NCBI RefSeq assembly: GCF_025502585.1
Contig: NZ_CP106679.1
Location: 186,001 to 250,000 of the forward strand
Source: Reichenbachiella agarivorans
GTDB lineage: Bacteria; Bacteroidota; Bacteroidia; Cytophagales; Cyclobacteriaceae
Reading direction: 5' to 3'
DNA: 64,000 nucleotides
Within the stretch, counting starts at the first letter, position 1; each line of letters begins with the position of its first letter. Made by a program: the position numbers and the translations under genes. The notes beneath the pieces are model-generated. The model worked only from the letters and a program-made list of their open reading frames with translations. It made no database searches and had not been told where the DNA came from. Shown piece after piece: positions 52,422 through 60,745 of the stretch.

Positions 52422-53749
52422 TTTACCGTTTGCTCAGAGAGATCGTACGGATTGCGATTCATGCGTTTTATCGTGATGTCGTAATTACCAAGCCTTTTAA
52501 TATTCCTCACAAAGGCCCACTGATTATCATGAGCAATCACCCCAACACGCTAATGGATCCCCTGCTACTAGCAATCCTGTTTAAGCAGAAAATCGGCTTT
52601 TTGGCAAACGCCTCCATTTTCGTCAATGGCATTGTCAGCAAGGTTTTCGAGTACTTTCATGTGATACCTGTCTACCGAGAGCAGGATATCAGTGCAGGAC
52701 AATCCCTCAACAACGAGGAGAGTTTCAGGGCTTGCTATGACTTTTTGGGACATAAAAACACATTGACCATTTTTCCAGAAGGGACGAGTATCCATGAACT
52801 CAAACTCCGAAAGATCAAAACAGGTGGTGCACGTATTGCCTTCGGTACAGAGCAGCACCATGATTTCCAATTGGGGACAAAAATCCTTCCTGTCGGATTG
52901 TTTTACAACAACCCCACTCAATTCAGAAGCAAGGTCTATGTGAATTTTGGGGAGGTAATTTCGGTGGCAGATTACCAGTCTCAATACCAGTCTGATGAAA
53001 TCGAAACTGTCAAAACCCTCACTTCGGATATCCGAAGTTCATTGGAGCAGCTCACCCTCCACACCGACCATCCAGAACACGAGACGCTATTTTTTCAAAT
53101 CAAGAGAATCTACAAAAATCAACTCAAACGTGAATTTAGTTCCGAAAGTGATTTCAAAATCAACCAAGAGATCGTAGCTGCCATCAACTATTTCAACCTC
53201 TACCACCCCGACCGCTACGAAGAACTCAAAGAAAAAATCAATGCCGTAGATGAAGTATTCAACGAACTAAAGGCTAAAGACAAAGGAAAACAAGGCGTCC
53301 TAAGACAGGTCATCTCCCAACTAGGCAAAGCCATCTATCTCCTGTTAGGCTTTCCAATATTTCTGTACGGCGTGATACACAATTTTATTCCTATACAGCT
53401 CCCCGCTTATCTCTCCAAAAAAATAAGTTCCGAAAAAGAGTACCATGCTTCCATTTCTTTGGTTTTAGGCATTCTACTGTTTCCGATTTGTTACCTGGGA
53501 TGGATATGGCTCGCTTATATGCAGCTGGGACTGACATGGTTTCAATGTATCCTGTACTTAGTTTCTCTACCGCTGAGCTGCATGTATGCCCTACCCTATT
53601 ACCGCTTTGCCAAACGAACCTGGCGATATGTTCGCATACTTCTAGGCAAAAACAAGAGAGAGCAAATGGCACATTTGAACCAGCTCAGCACCGACATCAG
53701 ACAAGAACTAGACAATGCCACACAATTGTATTTGAACAGAACAAAATGA
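52418..53749 (+). CDS. Gpt2/PlsC-like membrane acyltransferase
   Basis: 443 residues from GTG 52418, overlapping the MFS stop by 4 nt. Block I is SNHPNTLMDP (HX5D as in yeast Gpt2, not the HX4D of PlsC), block II PVYREQD, and block III FPEGTS. Two hydrophobic regions follow (about 305-325 and 345-400), anchoring a C-terminal part that also occurs in Gpt2-like bacterial proteins. It should acylate glycerol 3-phosphate or a related acceptor. It differs from the long PlsB-like protein at 18807. Confidence 0.87.
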   Translation: MIYRLLREIVRIAIHAFYRDVVITKPFNIPHKGPLIIMSNHPNTLMDPLLLAILFKQKIGFLANASIFVNGIVSKVFEYFHVIPVYREQDISAGQSLNNEESFRACYDFLGHKNTLTIFPEGTSIHELKLRKIKTGGARIAFGTEQHHDFQLGTKILPVGLFYNNPTQFRSKVYVNFGEVISVADYQSQYQSDEIETVKTLTSDIRSSLEQLTLHTDHPEHETLFFQIKRIYKNQLKREFSSESDFKINQEIVAAINYFNLYHPDRYEELKEKINAVDEVFNELKAKDKGKQGVLRQVISQLGKAIYLLLGFPIFLYGVIHNFIPIQLPAYLSKKISSEKEYHASISLVLGILLFPICYLGWIWLAYMQLGLTWFQCILYLVSLPLSCMYALPYYRFAKRTWRYVRILLGKNKREQMAHLNQLSTDIRQELDNATQLYLNRTK

Positions 53750-54087
53750 CGAAAATCTATCACAATCCCCGATGTGGGAAAAGCAGAAACGCCCTGACAC
53801 TACTACAAGAAAAAGATGAAGATCTAGACATCATCGAATACCTCAAAACACCACTGACTGAGAATGAATTGACCACCCTGATCCAACAGCTCGGTATCTC
53901 TGCAGAATCCCTGGTTCGAAAAGGGGAAAACATCTACAAAGAACAATACAAAGGCAAAAATCTAAGCGAGAATCAATGGGTAGAAGCCATGGTACAAAAC
54001 CCCATTCTAATTGAGCGACCCATCGTAGTGAAAAATGGTCGAGCAGTCATCGGACGACCTCCTGAAAATGTGCTAGAAATATTATAA
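53746..54087 (+). CDS. ArsC family reductase (arsenate reductase-like)
   Basis: 113 residues from ATG 53746, which overlaps the acyltransferase stop (ATGA); the frame upstream is only the shadow of that gene. YHNPRCGKSRNAL gives the ArsC active Cys (C10) with CGxS. The PLTENELTTLIQQLG, RKGENIYKE and PIVVKNGRAVIGRP blocks are typical of the glutaredoxin-dependent ArsC/Spx fold. No other arsenic genes are nearby, so arsenate reduction cannot be claimed; many such proteins are redox proteins of unknown role. Confidence 0.9.
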   Translation: MTKIYHNPRCGKSRNALTLLQEKDEDLDIIEYLKTPLTENELTTLIQQLGISAESLVRKGENIYKEQYKGKNLSENQWVEAMVQNPILIERPIVVKNGRAVIGRPPENVLEIL

Positions 54088-54161
54088 GTCAAGCTAATTG
54101 AAGGACAATCAAACGGTTATACATTTTTTCACAAAAACATCCAGTATTTTTCAAATTCACG

Positions 54162-54193
54162 TTGCAGTTCTCAAAAATGTTATGCTATATTTG
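54162..54193 (+). promoter_or_regulatory. Bacteroidota-type promoter for the tRNA cluster
   Basis: TTG (54162-54164), 21-nt spacer, TATATTTG (54186-54193). Transcription would start near 54200, about 50 nt before the tRNA-Ser gene. Confidence 0.6.
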
Positions 54194-54250
54194 CATCTCG
54201 TTTTTGAGAGGTACTCAAAAGTATTCAGGAAACGAGGGAATTTTAGTCCC

Positions 54251-54337
54251 GGAGAGGTGGGTGAGTGGCTGAAACCACATGTTTGCTAAACATGCGAGCG
54301 TGAAAACGCTCCGGGGGTTCGAATCCCCCTCTCTCCG
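54251..54337 (+). tRNA. tRNA-Ser (anticodon GCT)
   Basis: 87-nt gene with a 7-bp acceptor stem (GGAGAGG with TCTCTCC, one G-T), a long variable arm typical of class II tRNAs (GCGAGCGTGAAAACGCTC), anticodon GCT in TTTGCTAAA, and a GGGGG/CCCCC T stem. The CCA end is not encoded. Confidence 0.97.
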
Positions 54338-54377
54338 CACAAAATGTAGAAGAAAAAGTCTTCTGAAAAATATCGCT

Positions 54378-54451
54378 GGTCCATTAGCTCAACTGGATAG
54401 AGCAACTGCCTTCTAAGCAGTAGGTTTCAGGTTCGAGTCCTGAATGGATCA
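54378..54451 (+). tRNA. tRNA-Arg (anticodon TCT)
   Basis: 74-nt gene with acceptor GGTCCAT/ATGGATC (one G-T pair), anticodon TCT in CTTCTAA, and T stem TCAGG/CCTGA. CCA is not encoded. A decayed copy of its 3' two thirds lies just downstream. Confidence 0.97.
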
Positions 54452-54486
54452 CAAAGATTCGTGATTGACAAGAGGAAAATTGTAAT

Positions 54487-54553
54487 TGCAACAGCCTTCT
54501 AAACAGTAGGTTTTAGCGGTTCGACGATTCGATTCGAGTTCTGAATGGATCAC
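54487..54553 (+). pseudogene. Decayed partial copy of tRNA-Arg
   Basis: GCAACAGCCTTCTAAACAGT, a changed T-arm region with inserted bases, and TTCGAGTTCTGAATGGATCA repeat the anticodon arm, T loop and 3' acceptor strand of the tRNA-Arg gene that ends 36 nt before. The acceptor 5' strand and most of the D arm are missing and the T stem is broken, so it cannot fold into a tRNA. Confidence 0.75.
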
Positions 54554-54590
54554 AAGAGATTGTCAAATTTACCGGTGACAATTTATAGCT

Positions 54591-54664
54591 CGGGATGTAG
54601 CGCAGTCCGGTAGCGCACCTGGTTTGGGACCAGGGGGTCCCAGGTTCGAATCCTGGTATCCCGA
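54591..54664 (+). tRNA. tRNA-Pro (anticodon TGG)
   Basis: 74-nt gene: acceptor CGGGATG/TATCCCG, D arm GCGCAGTCCGGTAGCGC, anticodon TGG in TTTGGGA, T stem CCAGG/CCTGG. CCA is not encoded. A strong terminator follows at 54670. Confidence 0.97.
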
Positions 54665-54669
54665 CTACA

Positions 54670-54697
54670 AAAAGCCACTTTTCGAAGTGGCTTTTTT
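54670..54697 (+). terminator. Terminator after tRNA-Pro(TGG)
   Basis: AAAAGCCACTT (54670-54680), loop TTCG, AAGTGGCTTTT (54685-54695), continuing into further T. Confidence 0.9.
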
Positions 54698-54764
54698 CTT
54701 TTCAGTTTTGATAAAAAGTGTTTTTGGTTTTGACTAGTTCTCTGCTAAATTGTCACTTCTTATT

Positions 54765-54838
54765 CGGGATGTAGCGCAGCCCGGTAGCGTACTTGCATGG
54801 GGTGCAAGGGGTCGCAGGTTCAAATCCTGTCATCCCGA
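54765..54838 (+). tRNA. tRNA-Pro (anticodon GGG)
   Basis: 74-nt gene: acceptor CGGGATG/CATCCCG, D arm GCGCAGCCCGGTAGCGT, anticodon GGG in the loop ATGGGGT between CTTGC and GCAAG, T stem GCAGG/CCTGT. It is closely related to the preceding tRNA-Pro(TGG) and ends in its own terminator. Confidence 0.97.
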
Positions 54839-54849
54839 CTGAATAACAC

Positions 54850-54880
54850 AAAAGCCTAGCATTTTGCTAGGCTTTTTGTT
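54850..54880 (+). terminator. Terminator after tRNA-Pro(GGG)
   Basis: AAAAGCCTAGC (54850-54860), loop ATTTT, GCTAGGCTTTT (54866-54876), followed by TGTTTTT. Confidence 0.9.
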
Positions 54881-55038
54881 TTTAGTTTCTCTCCCGTCCT
54901 GAAACAGGATCGGTCAATAAAGTTGGGGGATGTTATAATTAATTTTCTTTGCCAGAAAAAAGAGCATTGGAAAAAAACTTGCTCTGCTAGGTTAGTGAGG
55001 TCACACAATCACTCATGACCGACAGAACTTATCTCTCT

Positions 55039-56604
55039 TTAACTAACAGATGATTCAAGATTGCTCAATGCGACATCTTCCTCCGACAATTCACGTGTTA
55101 GCCAACCTCTTTTGCTCGCCGTAGCAATGGCATAAGGTGTGATCCAAAACAATCCGAAGGTATACAAGATACTGTACGAATACGCCCAAAAAGACTCGTA
55201 GATATTGTATTTTCTGGCATAAAACAAGGCAGGAAAACTAGATAAAACCAAAATACTGAGCAACGTAGAACTCACAAACAACACAGGATGTGTCAGTATA
55301 AATATCATCATCAAGATGATGAAAGGATAGGCAGTCAAAATCCTGAGCCATTGATTCACAAACAACAGTCTCGCTCCAAATTTAGAGCCCTCTCTAAAAT
55401 CCTTGAATACAAATTGTGACATCATGATATTCTCACGGACGTTGCTCCGCTCCCAACGAATAAACATCTTGTACAACCCACTGTAACTCTCAGGTACATT
55501 GGTCAGTACGTGAGCATTTTTCTGAAACAATACGTGGTATCCTTGCTTCAAGATCATATTGGTCATCGCACGATCTTCACCTATATCAGATGGCTGCCCC
55601 ATGAACGTCTGATTGACCCATTCGGTCAGACAAGACATGACGGCATCTTTGCGATAGGCAGCCAAGGCTCCTGGTGTACAGAGCACAGTCTTCAAACTAC
55701 CCTGCGCAGAACGGATAAATTCGAAACTAAACACAAAGCTCACACTGAGCATCCGTGGGATAATGGCTCGTTGATTATTGAGTACTCTGACATTGCCAGC
55801 CACTGCGCCACAGTTTTCATCCGTAACGAATGGACTGATTAGATTGCGTAGTGTGTCTTTCTTGATGATCGAATCACTATCAATTGTCACAAACACCTCT
55901 CCAGTAGCCAATTTAAATCCTCTGTACAGCGCATGACGCTTTCCCATATTTTTAGGTTGCTGATAGATCGAGAGACGATCACCCAGCTGCGCCTTGGCCT
56001 TTTGCATCCATTGCCAGGTATCATCCTTGCTACCATCATCTATCGCTACCAGTTGCATTTTACCCTCTGGAAAATCACTGTCTGCAATACTCATTAAAGT
56101 GTCTAAAACAAGCTTGCCTTCGTTGTAAGCTGGTACTATGATAGAGCAACTCGGTAGGAGTTCGTCAGAGACTGATGGAGTCACCTTGTACCTGAAAAAT
56201 AAAAACAAATCGTACAAAAAGAAGCCACCCTTGAAGAGCAACAATGATGTACTCACCACGATGAACACAAATCCTAGTGGAGAATTGGCTCTTTCGGTCT
56301 GAACCTGATCAAAAAGTGGTTGTAATTCATAAACTAAAAACACAGCTGTACCCAAAAGTAAAAGTGTAATCAGACGAACCAAAAAACCCATTGGATTGAG
56401 CGTTTCCTTCGCATGGCTGACTAGACCCTTGGAGTCCAAAGTATCTACCTCTACCTTGCGAGGAGAAATGCCCCATTTCAAGAATTTGCTATAGATAAAA
56501 ATCAGGAGGTTGGATAGATGCTGCTTGCACGCAGTTGTAAATTTTTCTGTGAAGAGTATTTTCTCAGGAGTGACTTTATCACTTCTCAACTTTGCTGTTC
56601 TCAT
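55039..56604 (-). CDS. Family 2 membrane glycosyltransferase (NodC/hyaluronan-synthase-like)
   Basis: 521 residues. Two N-terminal membrane helices (about 75-92 and 108-130), then the GT-A domain: IIVPAYNEGKLVLDTL, AIDDGSKDDTW, the DxD-like TIDSDSIIKKDTL, GEDRAMTNMIL (acid base) and IRWERSNVREN (the (Q/R)xxRW motif of processive enzymes). Three more membrane helices follow near the C terminus. This is the architecture of processive polysaccharide synthases such as NodC, chitin or hyaluronan synthases. The first ~70 residues are unusual for the family, so a later start is possible. Polymer unknown. Confidence 0.88.
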   Translation of the reverse strand: MRTAKLRSDKVTPEKILFTEKFTTACKQHLSNLLIFIYSKFLKWGISPRKVEVDTLDSKGLVSHAKETLNPMGFLVRLITLLLLGTAVFLVYELQPLFDQVQTERANSPLGFVFIVVSTSLLLFKGGFFLYDLFLFFRYKVTPSVSDELLPSCSIIVPAYNEGKLVLDTLMSIADSDFPEGKMQLVAIDDGSKDDTWQWMQKAKAQLGDRLSIYQQPKNMGKRHALYRGFKLATGEVFVTIDSDSIIKKDTLRNLISPFVTDENCGAVAGNVRVLNNQRAIIPRMLSVSFVFSFEFIRSAQGSLKTVLCTPGALAAYRKDAVMSCLTEWVNQTFMGQPSDIGEDRAMTNMILKQGYHVLFQKNAHVLTNVPESYSGLYKMFIRWERSNVRENIMMSQFVFKDFREGSKFGARLLFVNQWLRILTAYPFIILMMIFILTHPVLFVSSTLLSILVLSSFPALFYARKYNIYESFWAYSYSILYTFGLFWITPYAIATASKRGWLTRELSEEDVALSNLESSVS

Positions 56605-56957
56605 TGCTTATATTTTGATACTTTGATTAGCCCTCTTCATACTCCTATCCAAAATCTGACAAGCAAATCCTGAATAGGAGGAAGAAGTAGACAAGCTCTA
56701 AGTTGTCAAGTAATATGCCAATAGGTATGAGCAGGAAAACGAAGCGTATGAGGGGTTTTGGACAATTGACCCATGGGGCAAAGTGTAGAATGTTTCTACA
56801 CTTTGGGGTACATCTCTACTAACTGTGGAAACCTTGATTCTGCTTCAATGAGCAAATAAACGCTAAATAAGAGATTGAGAGATAGGTGCTATACTTATCG
56901 GACAAATAGTTTGCCAAGAAGTAAATACCAAACAAATCGTAACCAAGGCCTAACGAG
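56605..56957. other. 353-nt gap without a convincing gene
   Basis: The gap between the glycosyltransferase start and the DUF2721 gene end holds no ORF I would defend. The main object is a perfect 11-bp hairpin, CAAAGTGTAGA (56779-56789), loop ATGTT, TCTACACTTTG (56795-56805), without a T run. A 35-codon plus-strand frame passes through it but looks random. Confidence 0.5.
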
Positions 56958-57359
56958 TCATAGCAAGGTATCCTCCATATCACTCAACTCTATATTGAGT
57001 GCCTTGGTAGAAATTTGGATTTCAATCAATGAAAAAACCAACGAAAGTAACAAAGAAATCAAACTGATCCCAAAGAGATAATTGGCAATGGTATATAGCT
57101 CTTGAAACAAAGCGATCATGCATGCCACAGTGAAGAGAAAACTCAACACGCCCATCGCTTGCATACGCCGAACGAGATTGAGCCTATTCCTTAGGTTTTT
57201 GATCTGCACTACCACCAGTTTGAGCTCGTTGTTCTTTTGGTACTCACTATGCAGTCCCCGTATCAAAGTTGCCAGTGCGAGAAAACGATTGGTATATGCC
57301 AGCAACAACAAGGTAATGGCTGGAAACAACAGAGCCGGTGTAGATATATCCAGTTGCAA
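56958..57359 (-). CDS. DUF2721 domain-containing membrane protein
   Basis: 133 residues. N-terminal helix (STPALLFPAITLLLLAYTNRFL), a charged middle helix (VQIKNLRNRLNLVRRMQAM), then two hydrophobic helices (GVLSFLFTVACMIALF and LFGISLISLLLSLVFSLIEI). This is the DUF2721 layout, a small bacterial membrane family of unknown role. It lies 2 nt after the receiver gene, with which it is probably cotranscribed. Confidence 0.85.
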   Translation of the reverse strand: MQLDISTPALLFPAITLLLLAYTNRFLALATLIRGLHSEYQKNNELKLVVVQIKNLRNRLNLVRRMQAMGVLSFLFTVACMIALFQELYTIANYLFGISLISLLLSLVFSLIEIQISTKALNIELSDMEDTLL

Positions 57360-57361
57360 TA

Positions 57362-57721
57362 TTATTGACCTTCGATGATGGCAATCAACTCACCGGCATC
57401 CCACGGCTTGCCCATACTGCCATCCAGATTGTATGATTTCATTGCGTGACGGATGATTTCATCATTGATGTATTCAGAAATAATGATCCTGATCATGTGT
57501 GGGTATTCATCACTGACTTTGGCAAGCATCTCTACTCCTGTCATACCCGGCATGCGGTGATCACAGACGATGATATCGTATTTTTCATTGGCCAAAAGCT
57601 CCATTCCTTCCTCTGCACTACCTGCGGTAGTCACATCATACTTTCTTTTGAATGCTATCCTAAATACGTTGAGGTTGGCTACCTCATCATCTACGTACAG
57701 TAGTTTTTTCTTCTCTGACAT
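57362..57721 (-). CDS. Single-domain response regulator
   Basis: 119 residues from ATG 57721; a longer frame from 57784 would run into the upstream gene's stop region and is rejected. Receiver motifs: LLYVDDEVANL, phospho-acceptor Asp in VCDHRMPGMTG, IIISEY and the Lys of MGKPWD. It belongs to the class with the DHRMPGMTG ... KPW signature often placed before HD-GYP or other outputs, but here the domain stands alone beside a DUF2721 gene. Confidence 0.92.
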   Translation of the reverse strand: MSEKKKLLYVDDEVANLNVFRIAFKRKYDVTTAGSAEEGMELLANEKYDIIVCDHRMPGMTGVEMLAKVSDEYPHMIRIIISEYINDEIIRHAMKSYNLDGSMGKPWDAGELIAIIEGQ

Positions 57722-57780
57722 AAAATTAAAAAATCCTTTTCCAGCTGGTTTGAATGTAAAGTAGTAAATATTTACAACAA

Positions 57781-58872
57781 TCAAAATGCCTCCCTTACAG
57801 ACAAGTACACTCCGTATTGTCCATTGTCACTAAATCCCAAATCAGCTCTGATATTTAGCTTTTTATCTTTGATGGCTTGGAATCTACCTCCCAATCCATA
57901 CACAAACCTGACATTGTCAGTATTAAAATTAGAAAAGGTATCAAATACCTCTCCCACACCTGCAAATATCACACCTCCAAACCTCCAAAACAACTCTTGC
58001 CGCGCTTCTACTTGAAAATACATCGACTGTCTGTCTCTGTAAAGATTCTGATGATCAAATCCTCTCAACCGATTGTCTCCTCCCATGAAGTTTAGCTTGT
58101 AAAAAGGGATGTCCGTTCCCGAAGACAAATCAGCCTTAAACTGATACGCTAGTATGTTTTTAGGCCCCAAGAGTTCAAAATAATGACGGAAATCGAACGA
58201 ATACTTTACGTAGTTAAATTGACTTCCGATCGCCTTGCTATATAGATTAATCGATGCAGTGATGTATTTTCCTTCGGTTGGATAGAGTGTACTGTTGCGA
58301 GAATCATAGCTGGCAGCTGGTCCTATCCCGATATTTCTACCACCATGTACACCGTTGGGATCATCAGCATCCAACATCCCACCTTCTATTGGCATGATAT
58401 CATTAAACTGGATATCATACACCAGACCATAAAACAAGTTGGCATTATGCGGTTTTAGTACCCTGCCTTCCAACTGAAGGTAGTTGTTATCATAGCGCTC
58501 CGTAGAATCTGGACTCGTATCATTCCCTATTCCATAATAAGAGTCTGGGTATTTGTAGAGCCTAGAGATTAACCCAATATTGATTCCCCTTTTGGTATAA
58601 AAATCAAACTCAGACTTGAAAAGAATCTGCTTGTTGGTTGTGAAAACCAAGTAGGGCGTAATAGATGTAGGTCTATAATAACCACTCTGACTGGTAGGTC
58701 TATCCAACACTATGAAAGCAATCGCTCCGATGTTGAGTTTGCTCTCTGGCGAATACGCCAATGCTGGATAAATAGCGAATTTTTTCGTTGTGTTTTTTGC
58801 ACTATCGCTCTCTTGTCCCTTTGATACAAGAGCCAAAAACAAGAGAGCGATAGTGAAAAGACTATTTCTCAC
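57781..58872 (-). CDS. Omp85/BamA-TamA superfamily outer-membrane protein
   Basis: 363 residues. Signal peptide (SLFTIALLFLALVSKGQ). The barrel of the Omp85/surface-antigen family: FAIYPALAYSPESKLNIGAIA, RGFDHQNLYRDRQSMYFQVEARQEL with the RGF-type motif, and a C-terminal Phe (YLSVREAF) typical of outer-membrane barrels. No POTRA domains are present, so this is a small stand-alone barrel rather than BamA. It lies 3 nt after aspS. A perfect 17-bp inverted repeat covers the codons of the signal peptide (58800-58855). Confidence 0.88.
   Translation of the reverse strand: MRNSLFTIALLFLALVSKGQESDSAKNTTKKFAIYPALAYSPESKLNIGAIAFIVLDRPTSQSGYYRPTSITPYLVFTTNKQILFKSEFDFYTKRGINIGLISRLYKYPDSYYGIGNDTSPDSTERYDNNYLQLEGRVLKPHNANLFYGLVYDIQFNDIMPIEGGMLDADDPNGVHGGRNIGIGPAASYDSRNSTLYPTEGKYITASINLYSKAIGSQFNYVKYSFDFRHYFELLGPKNILAYQFKADLSSGTDIPFYKLNFMGGDNRLRGFDHQNLYRDRQSMYFQVEARQELFWRFGGVIFAGVGEVFDTFSNFNTDNVRFVYGLGGRFQAIKDKKLNIRADLGFSDNGQYGVYLSVREAF
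58800..58855. repeat. Perfect 17-bp inverted repeat within the signal-peptide coding region
   Basis: CACTATCGCTCTCTTGT (58800-58816) and its exact complement ACAAGAGAGCGATAGTG (58839-58855), with a 22-nt loop, lie between codons ~6 and ~25 of the Omp85-like gene. In the mRNA this would form a stable hairpin just downstream of the start codon. Confidence 0.9.
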
Positions 58873-58874
58873 AC

Positions 58875-60629
58875 TTAGAGGCTAGGCACTACTTTGAGTC
58901 CTAACTCTTCCAATTGCTCCTGAGCAATTGGTGATGGTGATTCTATCATCACATCTCTGGCAGAAGTATTCTTAGGGAATGCGATGAAGTCTCTGATCGA
59001 ATCAGATCCTCCAAACATCGAGCAAAGTCTGTCAAAACCAAAGGCGATTCCACCGTGAGGAGGCGCACCATATTCGAAGGCTTCCATCAAGAACCCAAAC
59101 TGAGCTTTGGCCTCTGCATCACTAAAACCTAGATGTTTGAACATCAGGGCTTGTGTCTGTTTATCGTGAATTCTGATCGATCCTCCACCAATCTCCACAC
59201 CATTGATAACCAAGTCATAGGCGTTGGCCTTGACAGCTCCTGGATCAGTATCCAACATTGGGATTTGATCCAATTTTGGAGAGGTAAATGGGTGGTGCAT
59301 CGCGTGGTATCTCTTAGAATCCTCGTCCCACTCTAGCAATGGAAAGTCTAGTACCCAAAGAGGCTTAAAATTCATTGGATCCTTCAACTCCAGTAAATCA
59401 CCCATGTGGAGACGTAAATCATTCATTTGTTTTCTGGCGGCATTGACAGTCCCAGACATCACGAGTAGCAAGTCTCCTGATTTGGCTCCAGCCTTGTCTG
59501 CCCATAGTTTCAGATCCTCTTGTGAGAAGAACTTATCAACGGAAGACTTGAACGTACCGTCTTCGTTGCACTTCACATGCACCAAGCCTTTGGCACCTAC
59601 CTGTGGTCTCTTGACATAGTCAGTCAAAGCATCCAATTGTTTTCTAGTCCACTCACCACACCCTTCTGCACATATCCCAACTACTAGCTCCGCATCATCA
59701 AACACAGAGAATCCTTTGTTTTGTGCTACATCATTGAGCTCCACGAATTGCATCCCGAATCTTACGTCTGGTTTGTCTGATCCGTACAAACGCATAGCAT
59801 CATCGTACTGCATGTGTACAAACTCTCCTACTTCTACACCGAGTGCTTCTTTGAACAAGAATCGAGTCAAGCCTTCGAATGTATTCAATATATCTTCTTG
59901 CGTAACGAAAGACATCTCACAGTCAATCTGAGTAAACTCAGGCTGGCGATCTGCTCTCAAGTCTTCGTCTCTAAAACACTTCACAATCTGGAAATACCTG
60001 TCAAACCCAGACACCATCAGCAATTGCTTGAAAGTCTGAGGAGACTGTGGCAAAGCGTAGAATTCTCCTTTGTTCACCCTAGATGGCACGACAAAGTCAC
60101 GTGCTCCCTCAGGAGTTGACTTGATCAATACTGGTGTTTCGACTTCCATGAAATCTGAGTCAGAAAGGTACTTTCTCGTAGCTTGCAGCATCTTGTGTCT
60201 CAGCATCAATTTGTCACGCACCTCATTTCTTCTCAGATCGAGGTATCTATATTTCATTCTGACCTCTTCTCCACCATCTGTATCATTGTCGATGATAAAA
60301 GGAGGTACTTTAGACGCGTTGAGTATTTCCAATGCAGCCACTTTGATTTCAATATTACCGGTCGGCATATTGTCATTCTTAGCATAGCGCTCTACTACTT
60401 CACCTGTCACCTGCAAAACGAACTCTCGCCCCAGTGTCTTAGCTTTGGTCAATACAGCAGAGTCAGTTACACCTTCTTCGAAGATCAACTGTGTCACACC
60501 ATATCTATCTCGGAGGTCAACCCAGACCATTCCTCCCTTGTCTCTTACTTTCTGCACCCAGCCACATAGTGTCACTTGGTTGCCAGCGTTAGCGGATCTT
60601 AATTCTCCACAAGTATGAGTTCTCAGCAT
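58875..60629 (-). CDS. aspS: Aspartyl-tRNA synthetase
   Basis: 584 residues from ATG 60629, which puts the known N terminus [11 protein letters not shown] first; the longer frame is rejected. Class IIb synthetase: N-terminal OB-fold anticodon domain ([25 protein letters not shown]), motif 2 [23 protein letters not shown], the bacterial GAD insertion domain (about 290-420) and motif 3 GIAFGFDRL. The C-terminal end [13 protein letters not shown] is standard. The Omp85-like gene follows 2 nt after the stop. Confidence 0.97.
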   Translation of the reverse strand: MLRTHTCGELRSANAGNQVTLCGWVQKVRDKGGMVWVDLRDRYGVTQLIFEEGVTDSAVLTKAKTLGREFVLQVTGEVVERYAKNDNMPTGNIEIKVAALEILNASKVPPFIIDNDTDGGEEVRMKYRYLDLRRNEVRDKLMLRHKMLQATRKYLSDSDFMEVETPVLIKSTPEGARDFVVPSRVNKGEFYALPQSPQTFKQLLMVSGFDRYFQIVKCFRDEDLRADRQPEFTQIDCEMSFVTQEDILNTFEGLTRFLFKEALGVEVGEFVHMQYDDAMRLYGSDKPDVRFGMQFVELNDVAQNKGFSVFDDAELVVGICAEGCGEWTRKQLDALTDYVKRPQVGAKGLVHVKCNEDGTFKSSVDKFFSQEDLKLWADKAGAKSGDLLLVMSGTVNAARKQMNDLRLHMGDLLELKDPMNFKPLWVLDFPLLEWDEDSKRYHAMHHPFTSPKLDQIPMLDTDPGAVKANAYDLVINGVEIGGGSIRIHDKQTQALMFKHLGFSDAEAKAQFGFLMEAFEYGAPPHGGIAFGFDRLCSMFGGSDSIRDFIAFPKNTSARDVMIESPSPIAQEQLEELGLKVVPSL

Positions 60630-60683
60630 GCTTATCTTATTAGTAGTAAAAAAATGAGGCGCAAATTTAATCATTGTAAGGTA

Positions 60684-60714
60684 TTGGGCTTCATAGCCAA
60701 CTACTTTAATTTTG
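60684..60714 (+). promoter_or_regulatory. Bacteroidota-type promoter upstream of the secreted protein gene
   Basis: TTG (60684-60686), 20-nt spacer, TAATTTTG (60707-60714), a full TAnnTTTG match. Transcription would begin about 25 nt before the ATG at 60746. Confidence 0.55.
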
Positions 60715-60745
60715 TTTTTTCACAAAGAACCTTAAATCTCAGTTC

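Noticed and set aside
53488-53745. N-terminal extension of the ArsC-like gene
   Set aside because: The extension is out-of-frame reading of the acyltransferase gene; the ArsC family starts at the ATG at 53746.
54487-54553. Second functional tRNA-Arg
   Set aside because: The acceptor 5' strand and D arm are missing and the T stem is disrupted.
58800-58855. Invertible promoter or phase-variation switch
   Set aside because: The repeat lies in coding DNA with only 22 nt between arms and no recombinase gene is near.
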